DNA of 16,920 nt from DATARH01 sp035309005 (lineage in GTDB: Bacteria > Pseudomonadota > Alphaproteobacteria > ATCC43930 > CGMCC-115725), in NCBI GenBank assembly GCA_035309005.1, contig DATGFP010000162.1, positions 1 to 16,920 on the forward strand, written 5' to 3'. The notes beneath the pieces are model-generated. The model searched no databases. It was not told the DNA's origin and saw only the letters and a list, made by a program, of their open reading frames with translations. Shown here piece after piece: positions 6,404 to 16,920 of this stretch (position 1 is the stretch's first letter; the number at the start of each line of letters is the position of its first letter). Made by a program: the position numbers and the translations under genes.

Positions 6404-7204
6404 TCAGCAGACGCGGTGGTGAAGCCACAGATTGGGCTCGACATAGACGGCGTGGTCGTGCTCGACCGACACATGCACCGGGCACAACGCGCCGGGCACG
6501 ACGACATCGCCGCCGGTGTCGAACGGCATGCCGGTCCATTGCCGCCATTCGGCGAGCGTGCCGGCGGCGATGAAGCTGGTCGGCGCCGGCTTGACGATGC
6601 GGGCGCCGGCCCGGACGTGCGTGCGCAGCCAGGAATCGTGCGGCAGCCCATCGGCGCGGGTGCGCGCGACATAGTCGGCGAACGGGGTGTGCGGTTCGCG
6701 GTGTTTGTCGGTCGGGCGGATCGGCGCGTAGAGGTCGCCAAAGCCGCGCGCCCAGGTGTTGGCGAGCAGCGCCGCCAGCACCAGTTGCGAGATGCCGCGG
6801 CCGCGATAGGGCGGCAGCACGGTGATCTCCAGCGCGCTGACGACGGTGGCCCGGCGGTCCGCTACCCAATCAGCATGGGCCCAGCGAATGACCGCGTCCC
6901 AGCCGCCATCGGGTAGTTCGTTGCGCCCGGGCGTGCCGTCGCGGAACGCGAACGGCACGCTGAAGCCGCGCGCGATGACGCGGCCCGGCGCGTCGCGATC
7001 GACCGCGGCGATGACGAAATCGAGGTAGCGGTCGAGCGCGGCGTCGGCGTAGTAGAGCCAGGCGGTCGGGTCGTGCCGCAGGAATTCCGGCACCGCGGCG
7101 GCAAACTCGGCGGAAAACAGCTGCGCCCGCAATTCCGGCCGCTCGGCGAGCGTCGCGACGGCGATCCGCTCGGCCGGGAGGCGATGATTGCCTTCGACTG
7201 TCAT
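6404..7204 (-). CDS. GNAT-fold N-acetyltransferase with long C-terminal extension
   Basis: The 266-residue protein has GNAT motif A at about 125-145: ALEITVLPPYRGRGISQLVL, with the R-G-R-G-I acetyl-CoA pyrophosphate loop at 134-138. Downstream lie PIRPTDKHREPHTPFADYV (161-179), RADGLPHDSWLRTHVRAGAR (183-202) and a C-terminal block with VVVPGALCPVHVSVEHDHAVYVEPN, which I recall from a conserved GNAT subfamily also present in actinobacteria; the substrate is unknown to me. The only ATG is at 7204, inside the left arm of the inverted repeat at 7200-7278, with no clear ribosome-binding site, so start or expression may have been altered by the repeat; a TTG further in is possible. The hotdog gene follows seven bases after the stop, implying a shared role. 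Confidence 0.78.
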   Translation of the reverse strand: MTVEGNHRLPAERIAVATLAERPELRAQLFSAEFAAAVPEFLRHDPTAWLYYADAALDRYLDFVIAAVDRDAPGRVIARGFSVPFAFRDGTPGRNELPDGGWDAVIRWAHADWVADRRATVVSALEITVLPPYRGRGISQLVLAALLANTWARGFGDLYAPIRPTDKHREPHTPFADYVARTRADGLPHDSWLRTHVRAGARIVKPAPTSFIAAGTLAEWRQWTGMPFDTGGDVVVPGALCPVHVSVEHDHAVYVEPNLWLHHRVC

Positions 7205-7278
7205 TGCGAGGAGCGGAGCGACGAAGCAATCCCGACCAGACGATCGGCGTGAGATTGCTTCGCTTCGCTCGCAATGAC
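7200..7278. repeat. Inverted-repeat element, copy 1
   Basis: The left arm (7200-7231, GTCATTGCGAGGAGCGGAGC...GAAGCAATC) and the right arm (7253-7278) are reverse complements except for about six bases missing in the right arm, around a 21-base unique centre. The second copy at 11290-11377 has the same left arm with a single difference. This CATTGCGAGG...GAAGCAATC type is a non-coding palindromic repeat I know from alphaproteobacterial intergenic regions. Here it overlaps the start codon of the GNAT gene. There is no coding capacity for a transposase, so it would be mobilised in trans, if at all. Confidence 0.85.
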
Positions 7279-7304
7279 AATCAAAAGAGGCGCCGCCGGC
7301 TCTT

Positions 7305-8234
7305 CTACTTGTCGCCGTCGAGCACCGCCTGGATCTTGGCGGGGTCGACGTTGAGTGGCGGGATCTTGGCGCGCTCGACTTGCAGGAGGCCGCCGACCCG
7401 GCTGTCGCGCGCTCCCCAGCCGCGGTTCATCGCCTCGGTCAATTCCTCCAGGGCGAGGTTGGCGAGGCGCATCGGCACCGCGACCTCCTTGCCGAGCCCG
7501 ACCGCGAGCGAGACATCCTTGTGCAATAGGCGCAGCGCGAAATCCGCCGGGTCGTAGCTGCTCGAGAGAAATTTTCCCAAGCGGTCGAAAGTGCGCTGGC
7601 GGCCGGTGGCGCCCTGGCGCACCGCCTCCCACAATTCCAAGGGATCGACCCCGGCCTTGACCCCCATCGTCATGACCTCGGCCAATGCCACGCCGACGAC
7701 CGCACTGGTGCAGTTGTGCACGAGCTTGGCGATCGTGCCGGCGCCGATCGGGCCGATATAGCGCGCCTGGTCGCCCATCGCGTCAAGGAGGCTCTTGTGC
7801 CGGCCGAACTGCTGCTGGTCGCCGCCGACCCAGATCGCCATCTTGCCGCTGGCCGCCCCGCCCGGCCCGCCGCTGACCGGCGAATCCAGCATGTAGAGGT
7901 TTTTCTCGGCGAAGACCTGGTTGATCTTGCGCACGACTGCGACCGAATTGGTCGACATGTCGAAGAACGCGGTGTCGGGCTTCATGCCCTCGATGAGGCC
8001 ATTGGGCCCCAGCGCCACCGCCTCGACATCGGCCGGCACCGGGAGCGAGGTAAACACCACCTCGACCTGCTCGGCGAGCGCCTTCGGGCTGTCGGCCCAG
8101 ACCGCGCCCTTGGCGAGATACGGTTCGGCCGCGGCGCGGCGCAGATCATGCACGACCAGTTGGTGGCCGGCCTTCTGCAGATTGGCCGCCATGCCCTTGC
8201 CCATCATGCCGAGCCCGATAAAACCCACGCGCAT
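7305..8234 (-). CDS. NAD(P)-dependent oxidoreductase, 3-hydroxyisobutyrate dehydrogenase family
   Basis: This family oxidises beta-hydroxyacids such as 3-hydroxyisobutyrate or tartronate semialdehyde. The 309-residue protein has the N-terminal GLGMMG (7-12) dinucleotide loop, DSPVSGGPGGAASGKM (117-132, the substrate-binding signature) and GTIAKLVHN, in which Lys170 is the expected catalytic lysine and Asn174 its partner; KD at 239-240 is also conserved. Asp30 after the second strand favours NAD, though the Arg-Arg that follows could allow NADP. The substrate cannot be told from sequence. Start: the frame opens at 8282, but ATG 8234 has GGAGG six bases upstream and begins the Rossmann strand. 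The gene ends at 7305, just before the repeat. It is 111 bp from the J-domain gene upstream. Confidence 0.88.
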   Translation of the reverse strand: MRVGFIGLGMMGKGMAANLQKAGHQLVVHDLRRAAAEPYLAKGAVWADSPKALAEQVEVVFTSLPVPADVEAVALGPNGLIEGMKPDTAFFDMSTNSVAVVRKINQVFAEKNLYMLDSPVSGGPGGAASGKMAIWVGGDQQQFGRHKSLLDAMGDQARYIGPIGAGTIAKLVHNCTSAVVGVALAEVMTMGVKAGVDPLELWEAVRQGATGRQRTFDRLGKFLSSSYDPADFALRLLHKDVSLAVGLGKEVAVPMRLANLALEELTEAMNRGWGARDSRVGGLLQVERAKIPPLNVDPAKIQAVLDGDK

Positions 8235-8345
8235 CGCGATCCTCCGCTGTCCCGCCATGGCCCGCCAGGGCCCCATGCCCAAGTTTGGTCGCGACGGTGG
8301 GGCGAGCGCAAGCGGGTTTGGCGGCCGAGAATAACTCGATAATTT

Positions 8346-9053
8346 CTATTGCAGCCTGGCTCTTATCAGCGAATCGAGGATCTCGGGAAGTCCGTGCTTG
8401 AATTTCTGGTCGTTGCCCGGGTTGTCGTTTAAGGAGCCGTGCTCGAGATTTATCGGGGCGTCGAAATATTTGCCATCGGCATAGACCAGCCAGAAGGTGC
8501 GATTGCCCTCTTCGGCGACAATGACGGCACGGCATGCGCAGGGGTGGGCGCCGCCCTTGGTTTGCAATTCGATCATCGCTGTCGCCATATAGCAGAAAAT
8601 CCGCGGCGCCCCGTAAACACTGACTGAGTTGCGGAAGACGGCCCCGTCATATCCCCAGACCACGTATTCCTGTTGCGACCTGAACGACAGTTCCCACATC
8701 GATTTTTTGATGAAGTTCACATCGGTATAGTCAGATCGCACGATGGTCGCATCGGGTGGGCGGCCGCCCGAGTGCCCGGCATACGCCCACACGGAACTCT
8801 CTCGCCGGGCATTTCTTGTATCCCCGACCGGTCCTTCCCGGCGCAGGGCCGGCAGGGCCAGGCGCGGGCTTTGTTTGCCGCAGAGAATGTCGTAAGCGGC
8901 ATTGATGCGCTGGGCGTCTTTCGTGTTCCCGGTATGATCGGGATGGTGCTGCATCATCAGCCGGTTTCGGCATTTCTTTAGTTTGGCTGGGTCGGTATCG
9001 GAAACCTCGATACCATAAGCGCGGAAGATATCCGCCGCGCCCTGCATTGTCAT
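8346..9053 (-). CDS. J-domain (DnaJ-like) protein with unrecognised C-terminal half
   Basis: Residues 5-60 form a J domain: AADIFRAYGI, a basic helix II KLKKCRNRLMMQ, the invariant HPD at 37-39, and helix III KDAQRINAAYDIL. J domains stimulate Hsp70 (DnaK) ATPase, so the protein probably recruits DnaK to a client. No Gly/Phe region or zinc-finger CXXCXGXG repeats follow, so this is not DnaJ itself. Residues about 85-235 are unfamiliar; they include WELSFRSQQEYVVWGYDGAVF, GGAHPCACRAVIVAEEG and FWLVYADGKYFDAPINLEHG. No signal peptide or membrane segment is seen. Start ATG 9053 (or 9047) lacks a strong ribosome-binding site; upstream in-frame residues do not look like protein. Base composition here is visibly more A/T-rich than in neighbours, suggesting acquired DNA. 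Confidence 0.72.
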   Translation of the reverse strand: MTMQGAADIFRAYGIEVSDTDPAKLKKCRNRLMMQHHPDHTGNTKDAQRINAAYDILCGKQSPRLALPALRREGPVGDTRNARRESSVWAYAGHSGGRPPDATIVRSDYTDVNFIKKSMWELSFRSQQEYVVWGYDGAVFRNSVSVYGAPRIFCYMATAMIELQTKGGAHPCACRAVIVAEEGNRTFWLVYADGKYFDAPINLEHGSLNDNPGNDQKFKHGLPEILDSLIRARLQ

Positions 9054-9426
9054 GTCGCCGAGGGTCTCGCCGATATTTATCGGACGCGCCCGATCTGCAC
9101 GCTGCCGAAGATCGACGTGATCAGCACCGGCGGCACCGGCGCCCTCTCGATCGTGGCATAAAATACCTCCTGCCGCGCTGACACAAATTCGGCCGGGCGG
9201 CACATCATCTACATTTGAGTCAAAGTGAATATGGACACGCGATACGGGCAATACAAACGATTTAAGGCGGCTCGGTTGTCAGGCCCCTCCTCATCAGCGA
9301 GTCGCCGGTCGATTTATCCCGGATCGAGCGACAATAATCCGGCACCCCGACCGGTTAATCGGCGGCGTCCGGCGCTTCCGATTTCGACGGTGATTTGGCT
9401 AAGCCACTCAAGGTTTATGCGACCTC
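9054..9426. other. 373-bp stretch without a confident gene, upstream of the J-domain gene
   Basis: No long protein-like frame is present. On the minus strand a perfect AGGAGG (complement of 9166-9171) lies six bases before ATG 9159, but that frame stops after 12 codons (9121-9159, MPRSRGRRCRRC). An overlapping minus frame, 9208 to 9077, encodes 43 residues ending in VLITSIFGSVQIGRVR and stops 23 bases before the J-domain start. Either could be a leader peptide or the remains of a decayed gene. The part from about 9210 to 9426 shows nothing I can name. Composition is more A/T-rich than the flanks. Confidence 0.4.
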
Positions 9427-10011
9427 TTAAGCTTCGCGGTGCCGCAGCTGGTTGTTGACCCGGCGGTCGCCGGCGAGCCAGCGCGCCAGTTCGCTGTGCG
9501 CGTCGGCCCGGCGCAGCGCGTCGATCTCGGCGACGTCGGGCGGATCGCAGGTGAATTCGAGGATCATCCCGTCGGGTGTCATGGTGTAGATCGATTTGCA
9601 GTAGCCGTGGTCGGTCTCGCGGAATTTTTCGCCGGCGGCGTTGAGCCGGGCCTTCAGTTCGGCGTAGGTCTGCTCGCTCGCCTTCAAGGCGATGTGGTAG
9701 TGCGAGCCCACCTTGGGCGGTTCTTTCGCCTGCGTCAGCTGATACATCTCCTCGTCGGCGAACTGGAAGAACGCCAGCGCGCCGCCGTCCTTCAGCGCGA
9801 AGAAGGTATGGCAAAACTCGACCTCGCGGCCGAGATCGGCGCGCCAGGTCTTCTCGCACCAGGTCGCGACCAGCGGGATCCCGAGCAGATCCTCGAGAAA
9901 GCGCCGGTTGGCCTCGTGGTCCCTGACCACATAGGCGTTGTGGTGCAGCCGCAGCGGCAATTCGCCGAGCAACCGGGCCTCGCTCCCTGCATTGCGCTCG
10001 ATCGTATCCAT
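9427..10011 (-). CDS. VOC (glyoxalase/dioxygenase superfamily) metalloprotein
   Basis: The 194-residue protein has the paired beta-alpha-beta-beta-beta layout of the vicinal oxygen chelate fold. Likely metal ligands are in place: His24 in LHHNAYVV, His106 in GSHYHIALKA and Glu152 in DGMILEF; these positions match the ligands of FosA-type and dioxygenase-type VOC proteins. The fold serves glyoxalases, extradiol dioxygenases, epimerases and fosfomycin-resistance enzymes, and I cannot choose among them. Residues 158-194 form a charged tail after the last strand. Start ATG 10011 has GGGGAGGTGA four bases upstream, a strong site. It follows the CoA-racemase gene by 69 bp on the same strand and may be in its operon. 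Confidence 0.83.
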   Translation of the reverse strand: MDTIERNAGSEARLLGELPLRLHHNAYVVRDHEANRRFLEDLLGIPLVATWCEKTWRADLGREVEFCHTFFALKDGGALAFFQFADEEMYQLTQAKEPPKVGSHYHIALKASEQTYAELKARLNAAGEKFRETDHGYCKSIYTMTPDGMILEFTCDPPDVAEIDALRRADAHSELARWLAGDRRVNNQLRHREA

Positions 10012-10080
10012 GTGTCACCTCCCCAGGCGTCACCGGAGCATAGTGCGCCGCCATGCCCCTCCGCAAGGCGATGGCGCGGT

Positions 10081-11241
10081 TCAGCCGGCGCTGGCGATGG
10101 CGCCCGAGCGATGCAGGGCGGCGATCTCGTCGGCCGGGAAGCCCCAGTCCGCGAGCACCGCGTCGGTGTGCTCGCCGGTCCGCGCCGGCGGCAGCCGCAC
10201 CCGGGTCGGGGTCCCGAGAAAGCGCGGCGCCGGGCTCGGCTGCACGACGCCGTCGACTTCGACAAAGCTATGGCGATGGCGGTTGTGCGGGTGCTCGATC
10301 GCTTCCGACATGCGCAGGACCGGGGCAAAGCAGATGTCGGTCTGTTGCATGATCGCCGTCCATTCGGCGCGGGTCTTCTGCTTGAAGATGCGCGCGAGGC
10401 GGCGCTGCATGTCGGGCCAGGTGGTGCGGTCGCTCTGCTCGGGAAGGCTCTCGCCTTCGAGGCCGGTGTGCCGCAGCAGCAGGGCATAGAATTGCGGCTC
10501 GATCGAACCGACCGAAATGTATTCGCCGTCGCTCGTTTCGTAGACATGGTAGAAATGGCTGCCGCCGTCGGTGCGGTTGCGGCCGCGCTCCTCGGTCCAC
10601 GCCCCCGAGGCGAGCGCGCCATACATCATCATCATCAATGAGGCGGCGCCCTCGACCATCGAGCAGTCGATGACCTGGCCCTTGCCGCTCGCCCGCGCGC
10701 TGATGATGCCTGCGAGCACCCCCATCGCCAGATAAAGCGCGCCGCCGCCGAAATCGCCGACCAGATTGAGCGGGATCGCCGGCGGGCCGCCGGCTTCGCC
10801 GATCGAATGCAGCACGCCCGACAGCGCGATGTAGTTGATGTCGTGCCCGGCGGTGTGGGCGATCGGCCCGTCCTGGCCCCAGCCGGTCATCCGTCCGTAG
10901 ACGAGGCGCGGATTGCGCGCGAGGCAGGTCTCGGGGCCGAGCCCCAAGCGCTCCATGACGCCGGGCCGGAAGCCCTCGATCAGCGCGTCGGCGCGGTCGA
11001 CGAGGCGCAAGGTCGCGGCGACCCCGGCCGGGTTTTTGAGGTCGATCGCGATGTTGCGGCGGCCGCGCGCCAGGAGGTTGAAGCGCGCATCGTTGCCGTC
11101 GCGGTCGGTGTCGCGGCCGACCATCGCGGCGCGGTCGACCCGGATCACTTCGGCCCCCATGTCGGCGAGCAGCATCGCGCAAAACGGCCCCGGCCCGATC
11201 CCGGCCAGTTCGACGACCCTGACGCCCTCCAGCGGTCCCAT
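10081..11241 (-). CDS. Alpha-methylacyl-CoA racemase-like, CaiB/BaiF (type III CoA-transferase) family
   Basis: The 386-residue protein starts MGPLEGVRVVELAGIGPGPF, the family's first helix-loop, and matches the racemase branch rather than formyl-CoA transferase. It keeps the residues known from Mycobacterium MCR: Arg92 (FRPGVMERLG), His133 (GHDINYIALSG), Asp163 (VGDFGGGALY) and Glu248 (GSIEPQFYALL). That enzyme interconverts R- and S-2-methylacyl-CoA esters so branched chains can enter beta-oxidation. Substrate range here is inferred. Start ATG 11241 has AGAGGA upstream; GTG 11259 is an alternative. It lies divergent from the OsmC-like gene, with a repeat filling much of the gap, and 69 bp upstream of the VOC gene. 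The nearby hydroxyisobutyrate-type dehydrogenase would fit branched-acid breakdown. Confidence 0.91.
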   Translation of the reverse strand: MGPLEGVRVVELAGIGPGPFCAMLLADMGAEVIRVDRAAMVGRDTDRDGNDARFNLLARGRRNIAIDLKNPAGVAATLRLVDRADALIEGFRPGVMERLGLGPETCLARNPRLVYGRMTGWGQDGPIAHTAGHDINYIALSGVLHSIGEAGGPPAIPLNLVGDFGGGALYLAMGVLAGIISARASGKGQVIDCSMVEGAASLMMMMYGALASGAWTEERGRNRTDGGSHFYHVYETSDGEYISVGSIEPQFYALLLRHTGLEGESLPEQSDRTTWPDMQRRLARIFKQKTRAEWTAIMQQTDICFAPVLRMSEAIEHPHNRHRHSFVEVDGVVQPSPAPRFLGTPTRVRLPPARTGEHTDAVLADWGFPADEIAALHRSGAIASAG

Positions 11242-11289
11242 GTCGGTTCCTCTTTTCACATCCGGGGCCGCAGCTTACCAGAGCAGGAT

Positions 11290-11377
11290 GTCATTGCGAG
11301 GAGCGCAGCGACGAAGCAATCTCGATTCCGACGAGGGTGCAGCGGCACGAGATTGCGTCGCTGGCGCTCGCAATGAC
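11290..11377. repeat. Inverted-repeat element, copy 2
   Basis: The left arm (11290-11324) and right arm (11348-11377) are near-perfect reverse complements around a 23-base centre. The left arm matches that of copy 1 (7200-7231) with one substitution; the centres differ. It occupies more than half of the 155-bp gap between the divergent racemase and OsmC-like genes, so the promoters of both must lie in, or close to, the element. Confidence 0.85.
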
Positions 11378-11396
11378 AGAGGGCGAGGGGTGCGGG

Positions 11397-11912
11397 ATGG
11401 ATGTGACGGCATTGCGCGAATTGCAGGCGCCGTTGAAGGCGAAATACCGCGACAGCCCGGCGGCGGCGCTGGTCACCTTGCGGGCCGAGGGCGATCTCGC
11501 GGGCGACGGCATCGTCTGCAAGGTCGAGACCGGACGCGCGCTGGTCGAAGCCGGGCTGCACCCGGCGACCGGCGGCAGCGGCCTTGAAGCCTGCTCCGGC
11601 GACATGCTGTTGGAGGCGCTGGTCGCGTGCGCCGGGGTGACGCTGCGCGCGGTCGCGACCGCGCTCGAATTTCGTCTCACGGGCGGCCGGGTGCGGGCCG
11701 AGGGCGACCTCGATTTCCGCGGCACGCTCGGGGTCGAGCGCACCGCGCCCGTGGGCTTCGCGGCGATCCGCCTCGCCTTCGAACTCGCCACCGACGAGCC
11801 GCCGGAGCGCCTCGAAACGCTCCTCAAGCTCACCGAGCGCTACTGCGTCGTGCTCCAGACCCTGCGCACGCCGCCCGCGCTCAGCGCGAGCGCAACGCCG
11901 CGGCCCGCCTGA
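11397..11912 (+). CDS. OsmC/Ohr-family protein
   Basis: The 171-residue protein resembles OsmC-type thiol peroxidases, which reduce organic hydroperoxides using two cysteines. Cys78 sits in LLEALVACAGVTLRAVA, the conserved helix, and Cys150 in LTERYCVVLQTL, the second redox position. A third Cys66 (EACSGDM) lies close to the first. The HC motif of many OsmC proteins is here YC, so peroxidase activity is likely but not certain. Start ATG 11397 has GAGGGG upstream; ATGs at 11337 and 11373 are in frame but lie in the repeat. No signal peptide is seen, so it is cytoplasmic. It is followed by gltB after 171 bp on the same strand with no evident terminator between them. Confidence 0.85.
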   Translation: MDVTALRELQAPLKAKYRDSPAAALVTLRAEGDLAGDGIVCKVETGRALVEAGLHPATGGSGLEACSGDMLLEALVACAGVTLRAVATALEFRLTGGRVRAEGDLDFRGTLGVERTAPVGFAAIRLAFELATDEPPERLETLLKLTERYCVVLQTLRTPPALSASATPRPA

Positions 11913-12083
11913 TCATAAAAGCAGCATCGCTGACCTATAGGCGACGGAAAATTTGGCGCCGCGGCGCATCGGCGATTCGCGTTCGCCGGCCGAGTCATGC
12001 ATACTTCGCCACACGGCGTATCGCGACCTGCGCGCGCCGGCGGGAAATCGCGGCTGCGGCCGCCGCGCGAAAGAGCATTAAGG

Positions 12084-16733
<4,650 letters not shown>

Positions 16734-16760
16734 AGCGGTCGCCCGGTTCTCTCCAATAAA

Positions 16761-16827
16761 TTCGTCCATCCCCGCGAAGACCGGGACCCACTTCGCCGTA
16801 GATACCGGCCTTCGCCGGTATGACGAA
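16761..16827. repeat. Degenerate palindromic intergenic repeat (REP-like)
   Basis: The arm at 16761-16787 (TTCGTCCATCCCCGCGAAGACC...) is an imperfect reverse complement of 16801-16827 (GATACCGGCC...TATGACGAA). It is of the same general CGTCAT-CCCGCG type as the element at 360-438 but more diverged. It lies 27 bases after the gltB stop, before the terminator. Confidence 0.65.
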
Positions 16828-16860
16828 GGGACGGCATCTCGGAAAAACGCCGCCTGAAGA

Positions 16861-16897
16861 AAAAGCCCTCTCCGCCGACTGGGCGGAGAGGGCTTTT
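16861..16897. terminator. Strong intrinsic terminator downstream of gltB
   Basis: AAAAGCCCTCTCCGCC (16861-16876) and GGCGGAGAGGGCTTTT (16882-16897) pair perfectly over 16 bp with a five-base GACTG loop. The GC-rich stem ends in a T run on the plus strand, and the A-run before it gives a T run on the minus strand, so it can stop transcription both ways. It lies 128 bases after the gltB stop, indicating that gltB ends its transcript here. Confidence 0.9.
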
Positions 16898-16920
16898 AGC
16901 GTCGGCGCAGGCTTATGCGT

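Noticed and set aside
8982..9160. A plus-strand frame ending IDVISTGGTGALSIVA opposite the J-domain start
   Set aside because: It looks protein-like for about 60 codons but has no convincing start or ribosome-binding site and lies over a clear J domain on the other strand.
11950..11970. A TTGGC...GCGCA pattern upstream of gltB resembling a sigma-54 promoter
   Set aside because: The spacing between the GG and GC elements is off by one base, which sigma-54 does not tolerate well, and the region is rich in GGCGC by composition.

Overview
The window is GC-rich chromosomal DNA, almost certainly from an alphaproteobacterium. The evidence is a TrcR/DUF1013 protein at the left edge, a family I know only from alphaproteobacteria, together with a Tim44-domain protein, an NDUFA9-like protein, a class A-like small heat-shock protein and an alphaproteobacterial-type GltB. 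A member of Rhodospirillales or a close relative is my best guess; I cannot name the species. Strong third-position G/C bias makes most long overlapping frames shadows. I read 15 protein-coding genes, one cut by the left edge. I see no tRNA, rRNA, CRISPR array, transposase or prophage gene.

Layout. (1) 2-319: C-terminal part of trcR (+). (2) 480-2990: leftward operon of an NDUFA9-like NAD(P)-binding protein, a secreted cyclophilin and an FmdA/AmdA-type amidase, facing trcR across a palindromic repeat. (3) 3069-3938: hemF (+), whose stop codon abuts that of a leftward Tim44-domain membrane protein (3939-4877). (4) 4993-5583: small heat-shock gene with a sigma-32-like promoter and a hairpin that could mask its ribosome-binding site. 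(5) 5590-7204: leftward two-gene unit of a GNAT acetyltransferase and a hotdog/MaoC-like protein. (6) 7305-11241: leftward genes for an alpha-methylacyl-CoA racemase, a VOC metalloprotein, a J-domain protein in a visibly more A/T-rich stretch, and a 3-hydroxyisobutyrate-dehydrogenase-like enzyme; this block is bracketed by two copies of one inverted repeat. (7) 11397-11912: OsmC-like protein (+). (8) 12084-16733: gltB, the large subunit of glutamate synthase, followed by a degenerate palindromic repeat and a strong terminator at 16861-16897.

How the parts fit. HemF (haem synthesis) and GltB (nitrogen assimilation) are housekeeping enzymes. The racemase, hydroxyacid dehydrogenase, hotdog protein and amidase look like a loose set for catabolism of acyl-CoAs, branched acids and amides, but only the GNAT-hotdog pair and the NDUFA9-cyclophilin-amidase run are tight enough to call operons. 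The least explained parts are the J-domain protein with an unrecognised C-terminal half, the 373-bp region upstream of it, and the GNAT-hotdog pair. I did not find a clearly new multi-gene system. The best leads are the candidate heat-shock control region of hsp20, the orphan J-domain protein, and a repeat that appears to supply a gene's start codon.
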